From Spirometra erinaceieuropaei (taxonomy: Eukaryota > Platyhelminthes > Cestoda > Diphyllobothriidea > Diphyllobothriidae): a DNA stretch of 64,000 nt. The notes beneath the pieces were generated by a model. That model saw only the letters and a list, made by a program, of their open reading frames with translations. It made no database searches and had not been told where the DNA came from. The stretch covers positions 191,290 through 255,289 of the forward strand of contig CACRXP010000625.1 of assembly GCA_902702965.1 (NCBI GenBank). The letters are read 5' to 3'. Below are positions 9,960-19,647 of this stretch, in pieces (position 1 is the stretch's first letter; every line of letters starts with the position of its first letter). The translations under genes and the position numbers were made by a program.

Positions 9960-11390
9960 ACATACTCTCCCTAGATGATATTGTCCGCAGAGAATATAAG
10001 GTATTGAACGAACCGAAGTCCCCAGAACTAGACGAGATCCCACCCAAGCTTCTCAAAGAACTTGTCAATGAGTGAATTCCGTAAAAACGATCAGTGCGCA
10101 CCCCTCTATCTTCAGTAATTCTCCGCAAAGTTAAGGAAAAGATCATGAAGAGTGAATTGGTGCAATTTCTGAAAGTTCACGATTTGCTATCGAACTGCCA
10201 ATATGGGTTCCGGAAGGGAAGAACCTGAACGACAAATCGGCTACAATCTTTCATGAGCTTGACAGAGCTCTAGACGACAGCCACGCGGTCCATATGGCTT
10301 TCATTTACATCCAGAAGGCGTTCAACACTGTGGCACCCCAGAAACTGTAATACAAGCTTAAAAATCAGGACCAAATGCAGTGTTCTCAAATGGATCAAAA
10401 AATTCCTTGCGCGTCGACAGCAGATTGTGTACATCGGTCAAGGTAAATTAGATCCTGCTGTCGTCGAGAGTGGTGTTCCCCAGGGTTCAGTACTAAGACC
10501 CATTCTGTTCCTAATATATGTGGACGATGCCACAAGAGCTTTGACTACGAAGCAGCAATGTTTGCCGACGACATGAAGATACGGATTGTAATTGGGGCAC
10601 TGCCGACGAAGACAGACTGTAGATGAACCTTAAACGGTTAGAAGAATTGTCAAACCGTTGCTTCCAGCAATTTCACGTTGGTAAGTGTATCATACTTCGC
10701 GTAAACAACACAGCCATATTCGCCAGCATAGGAGACTACTTTCTGGACAGTGCAGCATTACGAGAAGTCCAGGCCCAAAAGGACCTCGGTGCGCTGACGA
10801 CGAATTCATTAAAACCATCCTCTCATTGTTCGAGAGTGGCCGAAAGCGCAATGTCCGTACTGTATACTACCAAGCGAGCATTTATGGATTTTGACGAAGA
10901 CCTTTTCTCAAGTACTTTCGGATCATTCGTGCGGCCGCACTTGGAATACGGCATGCAAGCCTGGAAGCCGTGGGCAATTCAAAATCAAAGTTGCCTCGAA
11001 AGAGTTCAGAGGAGATCCACGAAGACTGTTAGGGGTCAAAGCTCATTTCCCTATGCTACCCGCTTAATAAATCTGAACCTCTCCCCTTGAGTTTTAAGCA
11101 ACTTCGAGGGGATCTCGTGCAAGCATTGCGCATAGTGAAGGAGTTAGATTACAGCCTGGTCTTTGAGGACTTTATCGAATTTGCTACCACGAGCAGCCTC
11201 CACGGTCACCCGCTTAAACTGCGCACTCAGCAGGCAAGGCTGGATGTGCGGAAGTTCTCCTTCTCTGTTCGAGTGGTCAAACCATGCGATGTTCTCCCTG
11301 CAGATGCTGCGATTTCAGCATCGATACAAAGCTTTACAAATAGCCTTGACATATTTATGTTCTCAAATTATCAAGAGCGATGAGAGATAG
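9960..11390 (+). pseudogene. Element-1-family RT relic on the plus strand
   Basis: Pieces of one RT follow in order: SLDDIVRREYKVLNEPKSPE with LDEIPPKLLKELV (fingers), a deletion, LVQFLKVHDLLSNCQYGFRK, DDSHAVHMAFIYIQKAFNTV (motif A with its Asp altered), SGVPQGSVL-like and FADD-like remnants in shifted frames, then a 155-codon thumb/connection frame at 10623-11090 (EVQAQKDLGALTTNSLKPSS, VRPHLEYGMQAWKPW) and, after a frameshift, QLRGDLVQALRIVKELDYS and RLDVRKFSFSVRVVKPCDVLP to the stop near 11383. It is far gone, but it keeps the natural C terminus that element 1 lacks. Confidence 0.82.
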
Positions 11391-12559
11391 AGCTCACCAC
11401 CCTTGACTCACTTTCCTTTTGCCATACCATCATGAGCTCGTTTTAATGATTTCAGATCAGCCAATTTCTCTGTCGAACGCGCCCAGTTTTACGTCGCAAA
11501 TAGGGTACTCAAAGGGTCACACCTATTTCCTTCAATAAACTGAATTTAACTGAACATTCAGAATAAGCCAGGAAATTATGTGACTTACGATTAGCTTCAC
11601 AGCCGTAAAAGAGCAAAAGGGACTTAAAAACGTGAGTATCTGGACAAAAGCCTATTACCAGGAGTAGAAAAAATTGCTCCAAAAAACTCAAAAACAGTCC
11701 GGTTAAGACCAAAATTTTCCCTGGATTATCGTATAAAGTAAAGTACTATTGTTCTATTTGAATTTATGAGCCGCGATGACTATCACCAGCCTTAAGATGA
11801 TTCCGTTGGCCTTAATGAACTCTGGAATGGTCTCCTGCATTGGCAAAGGGTTGATGGGAACAAACATCTGGATTATGACATGTAGCCGCCCCAGTTCATT
11901 TCAGTTATTCGACGACAAATGATGGAAAGTGGTTTAGTTGTGTCATTTTTTATATAGAACAGTCTACACATAGAAATAGCCGATTATGTCTTAACTGCTA
12001 AAATGCAGTACTATTTATCAGTCGTACAAAAATTGCAGGGTTAACTACTCCTTGGACGGGTCCGGAATCTCGTCAGTTCAAGTTTTGTCCGGCCGTTAAT
12101 ACGGGCAGACGTGTTAGCAGGAGACGCAATATCCAGGAAAGTTGATGTGTAGGAAGAAAGTTATGGCGACACCAACGTAGGAGTCAAGCAATTTGGCGTC
12201 TCATAAAGGCCTTGGATTGGATCGCTCATACGCGAATGCTCGACCGTCACAAACGGCGACGTCCATCGCTGTTTCGTGATGCGTGTTCGAGGACCGTGAC
12301 CTACGATTAAATTGGCTAAAATGCATAAGGATAACGCAGAAACTATTGCCCACTCCTCTCACGCAAACATCACAGTTAGGAACTTGATTCGGTAAATGAC
12401 AGAGACAGTTTTCCTTTTCAAAAGGAGGTCGTGCGGCTTCCGGAAGGTGTTCGTGATATCGGAAAAAAAGCGATCTCGAGAAGGAACGGAGACTGTAGAG
12501 GAAACATCGGAGATGACGACGGCCCGAAAATTCTCTAGAATTTAGAAAACTCCAAATAG
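11391..12559. other. No recognisable feature
   Basis: I find no protein similarity, repeat or RNA motif. A 138-codon minus-strand frame (12201-12617) has no recognisable domain and is treated as chance. Confidence 0.6.
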
Positions 12560-12960
12560 GTGTCTGGAACACATGAAGACGACCGAACAGGAATTGGTCA
12601 AAAATGTCGGAAAACAAAAAAGAAATGCGGAAAAGTTCATTGCAGATGGGAACAGAGCGAAAGGCAATTGGGAGTCAATTTCTCGTCTAAAGGATTATCG
12701 GGAAAATAAGATAACCGAAAACTCGGACTAAACGAATCCCTTACCCCATTTCTTCATGCCCGTGTATGCCGAGGGGCCGTCTTTTAATAGGGAAGTACGC
12801 CGGCAAGTTGTCACATCTAGCGATACATTTAGCACGATGACGTTTACAAGAGACACAATGAGGAAGTCATTGTGTCAGCTACAGCCTATTAAATCGCCTG
12901 GTCTGTGTGCCTAATCCGCTAAAGTTCTGAATGAACTCAGAGACCAACTGCCTTTACAAT
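12560..12960 (+). pseudogene. Possible relic of non-LTR RT fingers
   Basis: One plus-strand reading gives SSDTFSTMTFTRDTMRKSL followed by QPIKSPGL and KVLNELRDQLPL, which resembles the fingers region of CR1/Jockey RTs (a helix, then a K-SPGPDG-like turn, then an L-ELA helix). Stops and shifts are frequent. I cannot follow it into motif A, so the call is tentative. Confidence 0.35.
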
Positions 12961-13552
12961 CCTCCAGGACCTTGTTCTGGTATTATCATATCTATGGGTT
13001 AAATGCCCACCAGTGTCAATCTCCATGTCGTTATGAGAAATCTTCGAAATAAACCCCACCTTTCGGTTAGTGACGGCGACGAAATTAGTCGGTCCAACCT
13101 CTCAAAGTCGCCTCCATCAAATTTTAACAGACATTCCCTACGTTATTTTACCTTGAACTAAGGTGCTGACAGCAGTCTAAATCCATCCACTCCGACTGAC
13201 CCTAAGTCACCCAACTCTTCAACTTTTATCCAGGCAAATACTGGTAACCCCATTAAAATGTTTGCTCGACGATCCATGAGTTCAGACCATGCGATAACAT
13301 GTTCTTTCCGCTGGATATTCATACCGCACTCTACGGTGTCGATTTTATGCCATTTTTTTCTGGTCCACCTTCGATACCAGATCCCACAAAATGGTTGACT
13401 AGATGATATACTGGTACTGCAATTCTTCAACTAGCACCATGTCATACACTATAACATGCATTTCTGTTACTATTTTTTTCGATGGTTTTTTTTTGTCTCC
13501 TGTAAAATTAATCCGATCATTTTTAAACTTTCATATGGAGTTTTTTTTCACC

Positions 13553-13737
13553 CCTCGCTGATCATTTTTCTTAAGGGACTTTTAATTCAAAAACTATGTA
13601 TTGCACTTTGTACAGATTTTGCCAACCTCGACTAAAATTCGCATGCAAATTTATTTTTACTTGCTTTGATGGGACAACGACGGGTCTTTCTTAAAAATTC
13701 TTATTATTATTATCATTATTATTATTATTATTTCAAT
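13553..13737 (+). repeat. TTA-tailed dispersed 3'-end repeat (diverged copy)
   Basis: The stretch CGCTGATCATTTTTCTTAAG ... GATGGGACAACGACGGGTC is a diverged copy of the 8325-8478 repeat. It ends in an expanded ATT/TTA microsatellite (about 13700-13733). The longer tail agrees with a 3' retroposon end. Confidence 0.7.
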
Positions 13738-13891
13738 ATCTCTTCGCCCAATAAACACCATCTAAAGATTTCCGATTTTCCATCACTTTTCCGGATTTCA
13801 CAGATTGAGCAGCCTGTAAAACTACAAAAGAGCGAAGAAAAGAGTCTCAGAAAGCAGTCTTGTAGAAGGAGACACGATCGCTGGGACAAGA

Positions 13892-13948
13892 GCTTTATTA
13901 GCCTGACGTTTCGGATTCCGGCTCGAACCCATCATCAGAGGCAAAAGC
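13892..13948 (-). ncRNA. Hammerhead ribozyme motif (minimal, Penelope type)
   Basis: The minus strand shows, in order, a stem I 5' arm (GCTTT then GCCT), the invariant CTGATGA (13938-13932), stem II (GGGTTC / GGAATCC around a short GAGCC loop, with one G-U pair), invariant GAAA (13912-13909), CGTC with the expected cleavage after its final C (13905), and a stem I 3' arm (AGGC then AAAGC) that pairs with both 5' blocks. Stem III is reduced to ACGT, which is self-complementary, so cleavage would probably need two copies pairing. Minimal hammerheads are known from Penelope-like elements. No full Penelope body adjoins this copy. Confidence 0.72.
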
Positions 13949-14243
13949 AGATACGTGTGGTTCATGCACAAGAGGCTGCAGTATTTATAGAATGCAATCG
14001 CCATGCTATCGCATACCTACAAATGTTCACAGCTCCCACTTCATCAGGGATCGTTACACGTGGTGTGACGACTGATTGATGGCCGATAGTTGCGCCGGCA
14101 ATTGCTGAAATCTCATCAAGTGCGTTGGATGTGGGTGTAATGACAAAGCGTTGTCCCCAAGTATAACCATTTCCGCGATTCCAGCTCAACTCCCTCAACC
14201 GAATTATTAACACACCTTAATTCCTACGACTGGACTGAGTTCT

Positions 14244-16312
14244 TCCTTAGTTCGGATGTAAATGTTTGCACTGCAAAACTGTACGAAATGTTGGATCCGC
14301 CTATTTCTCGTTTTGTCCCCCGTAAGAAAATTATTAATGTTGGGGATGAGATTTTCCTACCTTTACCCTTTCGTCGCAGATTGTGCAGACTTTCTCGTCG
14401 ATTCCATCTTCAGAACGATGTTTCTGTCCTGCCCTTGATTTGTGATATTTTGGAGCGGGCTAAGAGATTGTCTGAAGAATAACAGCTAGCCGAGGAGATC
14501 CAGTTTACCGAAAACCATTCGTTAAATGTCTCGAAAACTTTCTCTAGAAAAATAGGAACTTACAGAAAGACGCAGCATCCTGTCTTCCGAGACGCTCTAG
14601 GAAATCCCAAAGTTGATGTCCAGTTAACCGCTGATAGCTTCAATGATTTCCTGTCCAAAACGTTTATTGAAGACTCGACCTCTCCGCTTCCGACCATCCA
14701 TGCACTGACTTGGGCAGTCCTAGAAACTGTAACTTTCACTCTGTGGGATGTGACTGTTGCGATTCGGCGTTTTCGTCAATATTATAGTCCAGGCCCTGAT
14801 GGTGTCCCAGTAAGCATTTTAAAAGCCGATGCAAACACGATCTTCCCATCCCTCTTATGCAAGATATTTAATCTTCCTCTTGAAACTGAAACCTATCCTA
14901 CCTTGTGGAAGGAATCAGACATTTTGCCCATCCCTAAGCTCGGCAAATCTACATCATTTGATGACTTTCGGCCAATAAAACCCTCTCCGCAGTTTCGAAG
15001 ATCTTAGAGGCATTGATCAAGGAGAAGGTGATGTGTCACTTAACACAGAATAACTTACTGAGTGCAGCATAGCATGGATTCCTCAAAGCTCAATCTTGTG
15101 ACACCTGTCAACTCTCTTTCTTCGACTATGTTCTCCAATCTAGGGACAATGGTTTTGCACTTTACACAGTATATTTTGATTTCACCAAGGCTTTTGATCG
15201 TGTTGACCATGCTTTTCTTCTCTTGAAACTGTCCTCTTTCGGAATAGGTGGCAAACTTTTGAATTTTATATCCTCTTACCTGGCACTCGTACACAACGCG
15301 TTAAGATTTCCAATACTACCTCCAACCCCGTATGTGTGAGGAGTGGAGTCATTCGGGGTAGTGTACTCGGCCCGCTTTTATTTTGTCTTTTCGTTAATGA
15401 TGTACCCGATTTATTTCAGAATGGTAAGCCTTTCATGTATGCCGATGATCTTAAAGTTGCATATCGATATAAGCCTGTAGATCGTGACATAGTGCTTGAG
15501 CTCCTGAGTAGCGACCTACTGGCTTTCGCCCGGTGGTGCCGCACATGGCGCCTTTCTCTTTCTTGGCATAAGTGCTCAGTCATGGTGGTTGGCGACGACC
15601 GCCAACCTCAACTAAATATTGGCGTTCACGCCATAACTGTGCCTGGGGTTATTAAGGATCTGGGCGTATCATACCCCAAGAGTCTCAATCTCTCGGAGCA
15701 CTGTGCCTTGATAGTCTCCAAATCCCGTTGAACGACCGGGTTTATCCTCCGAAACCTCAAAACTAGGGACATTAGAATGCGCCTTTTCAAAATGTACGTT
15801 AGGCCTGGTCTGCAATACTGTTAGTTTTTATTTAGCCTCATGCGTGCTACTGAGCGGAAGAAAATAGAATCCGTTCAACACTTTTTTACCAAGAGCATTT
15901 TAACCCCGGAACACCGACATTTTTCTTACCAAGAACGTTGCCGGCTTACGGGCCTTGATCCTTCATGGTTCCGTTGATTACAAAAGGGACTATTTTTGCT
16001 ATTTAACTCTTATATAATCACACATTGAACCCACTCACCTCTTTAAGACACCATATCCACCCACGACGTAACAGTCACCGTGAGGTCTTCTTATTTCTGC
16101 CTCTGGCACGTACTGTTAAATATCGTCGGTTCTATTCTGTAAATGCGATTGCTATTTGGAATAAACTACCCATGAGTGTGAAAACTCTGCAAAATTATCC
16201 TTTGTTTAAGAGAACTATTACTCGATTTTTGCATTCAGAAAAGCTTCCTCGAATTTTGTGTGCTGAATCCACTGATCGACTTTACCGTAGCGATTGCGTT
16301 TGTGGTCTCTGA
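14244..16312 (+). pseudogene. Non-LTR retrotransposon RT, block copy B (longer copy of element 3)
   Basis: This is the fuller relative of 3737-4871. Before the RT it reads IINVGDEIFLPLPFRRRLCR. RT fingers are at 14750-15007 (YYSPGPDGVPVSILKADAN, PTLWKESDILPIPKLGKS, FDDFRPI), followed by a frameshift, HGFLKAQSCDTCQLSFF, motif A FTKAFDRVDHAFLL, QGSVLGPLLF-like GSVLGPLLFCLFVNDVPD, an intact YADDLK at about 15440, GVIKDLGVSYPKSLNLSEH and the C-terminal region ending at a TGA at 16310-16312. Frameshifts near 15005, 15285 and 15730 and a stop at 14480 disable it. Confidence 0.85.
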
Positions 16313-16550
16313 ACACAATGGCCGGTCTCACCAGGGACAGTTTCTTTGGTCAACAGCGACAGATGTTCTTCGGTGCTTCTATTTGGACTAGCCCCAACTT
16401 CATGAAAGAAAGTGGCGACTGATATCCGATACCGTGCATCCCCTCCCATCTTGACGATCAAAAGTTTGTAGCCAGCAGTTTTTTTCTCCTGAACCCTCCT
16501 AACCATAAAAACCATCAACTATATTTTCATTCCTTTCCCACAGGTGTTTT

Positions 16551-17063
16551 TCAGTGCTGGCCCGATTTGTGTTTAACGCTTCCCCGAAAATGCCTGTAAA
16601 CTGGTATTAAATAAATTATTATTATTACTACTAGTATTATTGATCGACCATCTGCCGAACCGATCCTGGTGTTGGGAAAAGTGTTCAGCTGTGCGTTCCC
16701 CGCGTGGCTAATTACTCCGACTAGGCGAAGTCTCAGCACCGAGTATGGAAGAAAAATATCAATGCATTTGTTAATGGACTGGGGGCCAGTAAACCATGAT
16801 TCCAGTAGCTCCCGCCTCACGCGGTTGTCACCTCTTGCGAGAATTTCAGCCTCATCGAATTTGAATGTGTGGTCGGATCTCGACGAATGAGCTGCAACTT
16901 GAAAGCTGGCGCCATTTCTCCGTACCGCTTCAGCGTGCTCGACCATTCGTGTTTGCAGCTGTCTTCCAGCTTCTCCGACATAGTTGCTTCGTCCGCAACT
17001 GAACCAGATCCGATTAATGACTCCAGACGTTTCTAGCCGTGGCAGAGGGTCTTTTGGTTTCAT
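16551..17063 (-). pseudogene. Penelope-like GIY-YIG endonuclease, block copy B
   Basis: The frame carries a GIY-YIG nuclease: TSGVINRIWFSCGRSNYVGE, then GRQLQTRMVEHAEAVRR (catalytic Arg region), FKFDEAEILARGDNRVRRE and ELLESWFTGPQSINKC (Glu and Asn of the C-terminal part). The real domain probably ends near 16650; the last residues read through the ATT tail of element 3. The ATG at 17063 overlaps the preceding TAA, but this is the product of an upstream frameshift and not a designed start. This copy lacks the extra endonuclease frameshift seen in copy A. Confidence 0.88.
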
Positions 17064-18364
17064 TACCAGACGCCTGATGGTTGCCTCCGGTCTGTGTGCA
17101 ACTCCAAACCCAAGTGGTGCGAGATGGCGGCCAACAGCTTTCGAAACGTTCTTGACATACGGAAGCGCTCGCCAAATTTGGTGTCCGTGCGGTTAGGCCT
17201 TTCGACGCTTTTTCGTTTGCACCAGTTGACGAAGTTGCACGGGTAGCCATTGACTTTGAAGACCCGTCGGAGGTATTTTAGTTCGGCAATTTTGTCTTCC
17301 GGCTCACTGCAGTGCGTTTCGACACGCCGATAGAGCGTCCTTACACAACTGCGTTTGTGGCTGATTGGGTGGTTACTGTTGAAGTTCAGTACTTGCATCG
17401 TATTTGTCGCTTTCCTGAACACTTTGGTCTTTAGTCCACCACAATCTTTCGGGCATACGAGGACATCCAAGAAGGCCAGCTGGTTGTTCTCTTCCTGCTC
17501 CATCGTAAATTGTGCGTCCAGGAAGACCGCATTCAGATGTCCCTTGAATGTCAGCAGTTGATCCCGGTCGACAACGACGAAGGTATCATCCACATACCGG
17601 GCCCAGAAATTCGGTCTGTGATGTTGCAAGACCAGCGATTCTAACCGTTGCAGGACGGCATCGACGATGCATCCCGAAATCGGCGAACCCACCGCTGTGC
17701 CCTTCACCTGTTCGTAGATTGTCCCGTCGAGCGTGAAGTACGTCCTGAAACAGAGCTTCAGGAGCTGAAGGACTCGGGTGTGTCCAAGACGATTCTCCGT
17801 TTTATCGTATCTTCTTTGTAGAAGCAGCTCGACTTTCTCGAACGCCAGGTCCTGGGGAATAGAAGTAAAAGGGGATGTAACATCAAAAGATACCATAACC
17901 TCATTTGGATGGGGGCTTACACCGTCGAGTTTTTCCAGGAATTGTGCTGACGAAGAGACCAAGGTGTCTGACTCAGCGGTCAGGAACATGAGACGCCGGA
18001 ACAGCCACTTAGTCAGTCCGTACGTTGGAGTACCTTTGAGCGACACGATGAGTCGGAGAGGAGCGTCGTCTTTGTGCAACTTAGGGAGGCCATAGAATCG
18101 GGCCAAAGCCGTATCTCGGGGTCTCGCCATGCGTCTGTCGGTCGGTGTTATTGCACCTGAATTCTCCAAAGCCAACAACGTCGCATTAATTTCGCGTGCC
18201 AGCGCCTTTACAGGGTTCATTGCACACGGAACATAGAATTGTCGGTCCTCCAGTAGATCTTTAGCTTTTTGAAGGTAGTCTGTCCTGTCCAGTATAACCG
18301 CAGAGCGCTCCTTGTCCGCTGGCACAATAACCAGGTCTGTCGGTCTTGAGTTCTCTAAGCGCAT
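17063..18364 (-). pseudogene. Penelope-like reverse transcriptase, block copy B
   Basis: A 433-codon frame covers the pre-RT and RT of a Penelope-like element: VIVPADKERSAVILDRTDY, FYGLPKLHKDDAPLRLIVS, SFDVTSPFTSIP (motif A), KGTAVGSPISG (motif B), ARYVDDTFVVVD (catalytic Asp pair) and NQLAFLDVLV. The last 34 residues before the stop are out of frame. In another frame the expected connection (LPYVKNVSKAVGRHL, then GVAHRPEATIRR) continues straight into the endonuclease. The frameshift near 17168 is shared with copy A, so the element was already broken when the block was duplicated. Confidence 0.9.
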
Positions 18365-18630
18365 TACGTTTGACCTCGGGAAAGCACTTCCCGCGGCCTG
18401 TGGGCCATTAGGAGAGAAGACACTTGGTGTAGCATGAGGCTCTTAGTCTCCTCCGTTACCTCCATCTGACTAAGGATTGATTCCACTGCTGCAATCGTGT
18501 TAACAAGTTTGGCGTCAGCCGTGTTGAATAAAGCTTCGTGCCGTAAAACCTGCACCTGATTCTTCGTCAGCTCCTTTGATAACAGGTTGTGCACCTGTTT
18601 GTCGTTTCTCGGCGACGTTGGATTGCGCAC
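18364..18630 (-). pseudogene. Penelope-like N-terminal region, block copy B
   Basis: The frame reads LLSKELTKNQVQVLRHEALF, IAAVESILSQMEVTEETKS and HQVSSLLMAHRPREVLS, the N-terminal segment that precedes the RT in this Penelope family. It stops at TAA 18364-18366. A second frame (KRNALRELKTD) shows how the ancestral protein continued. At 18429/18430 it carries the uninterrupted target of the 662-bp insertion found in copy A. Confidence 0.8.
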
Positions 18631-18699
18631 CGACTGACATTCATTTGGCGGTTATGAACGGTTAAACAACTCCCCTGCCTCTGAGGGATGTCCACTTTT

Positions 18700-19100
18700 C
18701 CATCTCTACGGTTTTTATTCTGGTCTGGATGGTGAAAAAACATTTTCGTTTTGACCTGGGAAAAGCCGTCTACCGAATCTCCGTTGTTCCAGAAAACACT
18801 CCAAAATCGGTGGTGACGACTCCATTTGGTCTTTTCGAGGTCGTCAGGTCGCCTTTTTGACTCCGTAACTCAGCCCAACCTTTCCAAGGTTTCATTAACG
18901 AAGTCCTCCGCTATTTACCTTTCATTTTTGCTCATGTCGATGATCTTTATTCGTAAGTTCCAGTAAAACGTTAACACACACACAACACCTACGTCTCCTT
19001 TTTGGGCAAGTGAGTCGATCCGACGTTTTCATCGACGCCTCCAAGAGCATTTTTGACGGACACTCGCTTTCGTTCCTAGAATACCGCGTAGATACTTTTA
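18700..19100 (+). pseudogene. Ty3/gypsy-type RT fragment, copy B
   Basis: Near-identical partner of 7905-8330, with GLFEVVRSPF, a stop, LRNSAQPFQGFINEVLRYL and AHVDDLYS. The stop between PF and LRNS is shared by both copies, so the fragment was dead before the block duplicated. Confidence 0.75.
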
Positions 19101-19258
19101 CCGCTCGCTAATCATTTTTAACGGACTACAAGTTCAGAAACTATGAATTGCATTCTGTACAGATTCTGCCTACCTCGTCTAAAATTCGTATGTAAATCTA
19201 TTTCTACCTGCCTTGATGGGACCCCGACGGGTCTTTAATAAAAAATTATTATTATTAC
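19101..19258 (+). repeat. TTA-tailed dispersed 3'-end repeat (copy 2)
   Basis: Nearly identical to 8325-8478, ending AAAAAATTATTATTATTA. About 25 bp further on, at 19284, the BEL/Pao element is inserted. Confidence 0.75.
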
Positions 19259-19283
19259 AGGAGGCGTTAGTGTTGAACACTAC

Positions 19284-19608
19284 TGTGGGATTCTTTGCTA
19301 ACAAAGTGACGCGTATAAGCCAAAACAGCTTTCGGTGTTTATACGATACTATTGATAGAATAAAGTAATAATGAAAAAACGTACAAACCTCAACAATGGA
19401 TACCCTGGACAAAGAATTCCTTTGTTAATGTTCGAGCAGATCGAATTCCCAGCTCAAGGTCAGAATACAAAATTAGTTAATTAAAAGAACGCCGATCGCG
19501 CTCAAAAAGGTTACAAAAGGGGAAGGGGATTGTCAACAGGGGCCAAATGTGGAAGCACTTGAGAGGAGGGCGTGGAGAATTCCAAGCGTTGACCGGCTGG
19601 ATACAACA
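19284..19608 (-). repeat. 3' LTR of the BEL/Pao element
   Basis: 325 bp from TGTGGGATTC to GGATACAACA. Its last 174 bp (19435-19608) match 21621-21794. In element orientation it follows a GC-rich, partly purine stretch (GGCGGGCGG) that may be the polypurine tract. Confidence 0.9.
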
Positions 19609-19647
19609 CCGCCCGCCAATTCTCCACGTCCGGCTCTTGTAAACGTT

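Noticed and set aside
13962..14213. An 83-codon minus-strand frame next to the hammerhead, as an element-encoded protein.
   Set aside because: No recognisable motif and too short. It may be part of a Penelope terminal repeat, but I cannot show it.
17061..18366. TAATG stop-start overlaps linking N-terminal, RT and endonuclease frames of the Penelope copies, suggesting termination-reinitiation.
   Set aside because: In another frame the expected connection (LPYVKNVSKAVGRHL, then GVAHRPEATIRR) runs straight into the endonuclease. It parallels LIPYVENGSETTSRILKPFG in the third Penelope family at 33997-34575. The overlaps are therefore by-products of frameshifts shared by both copies.
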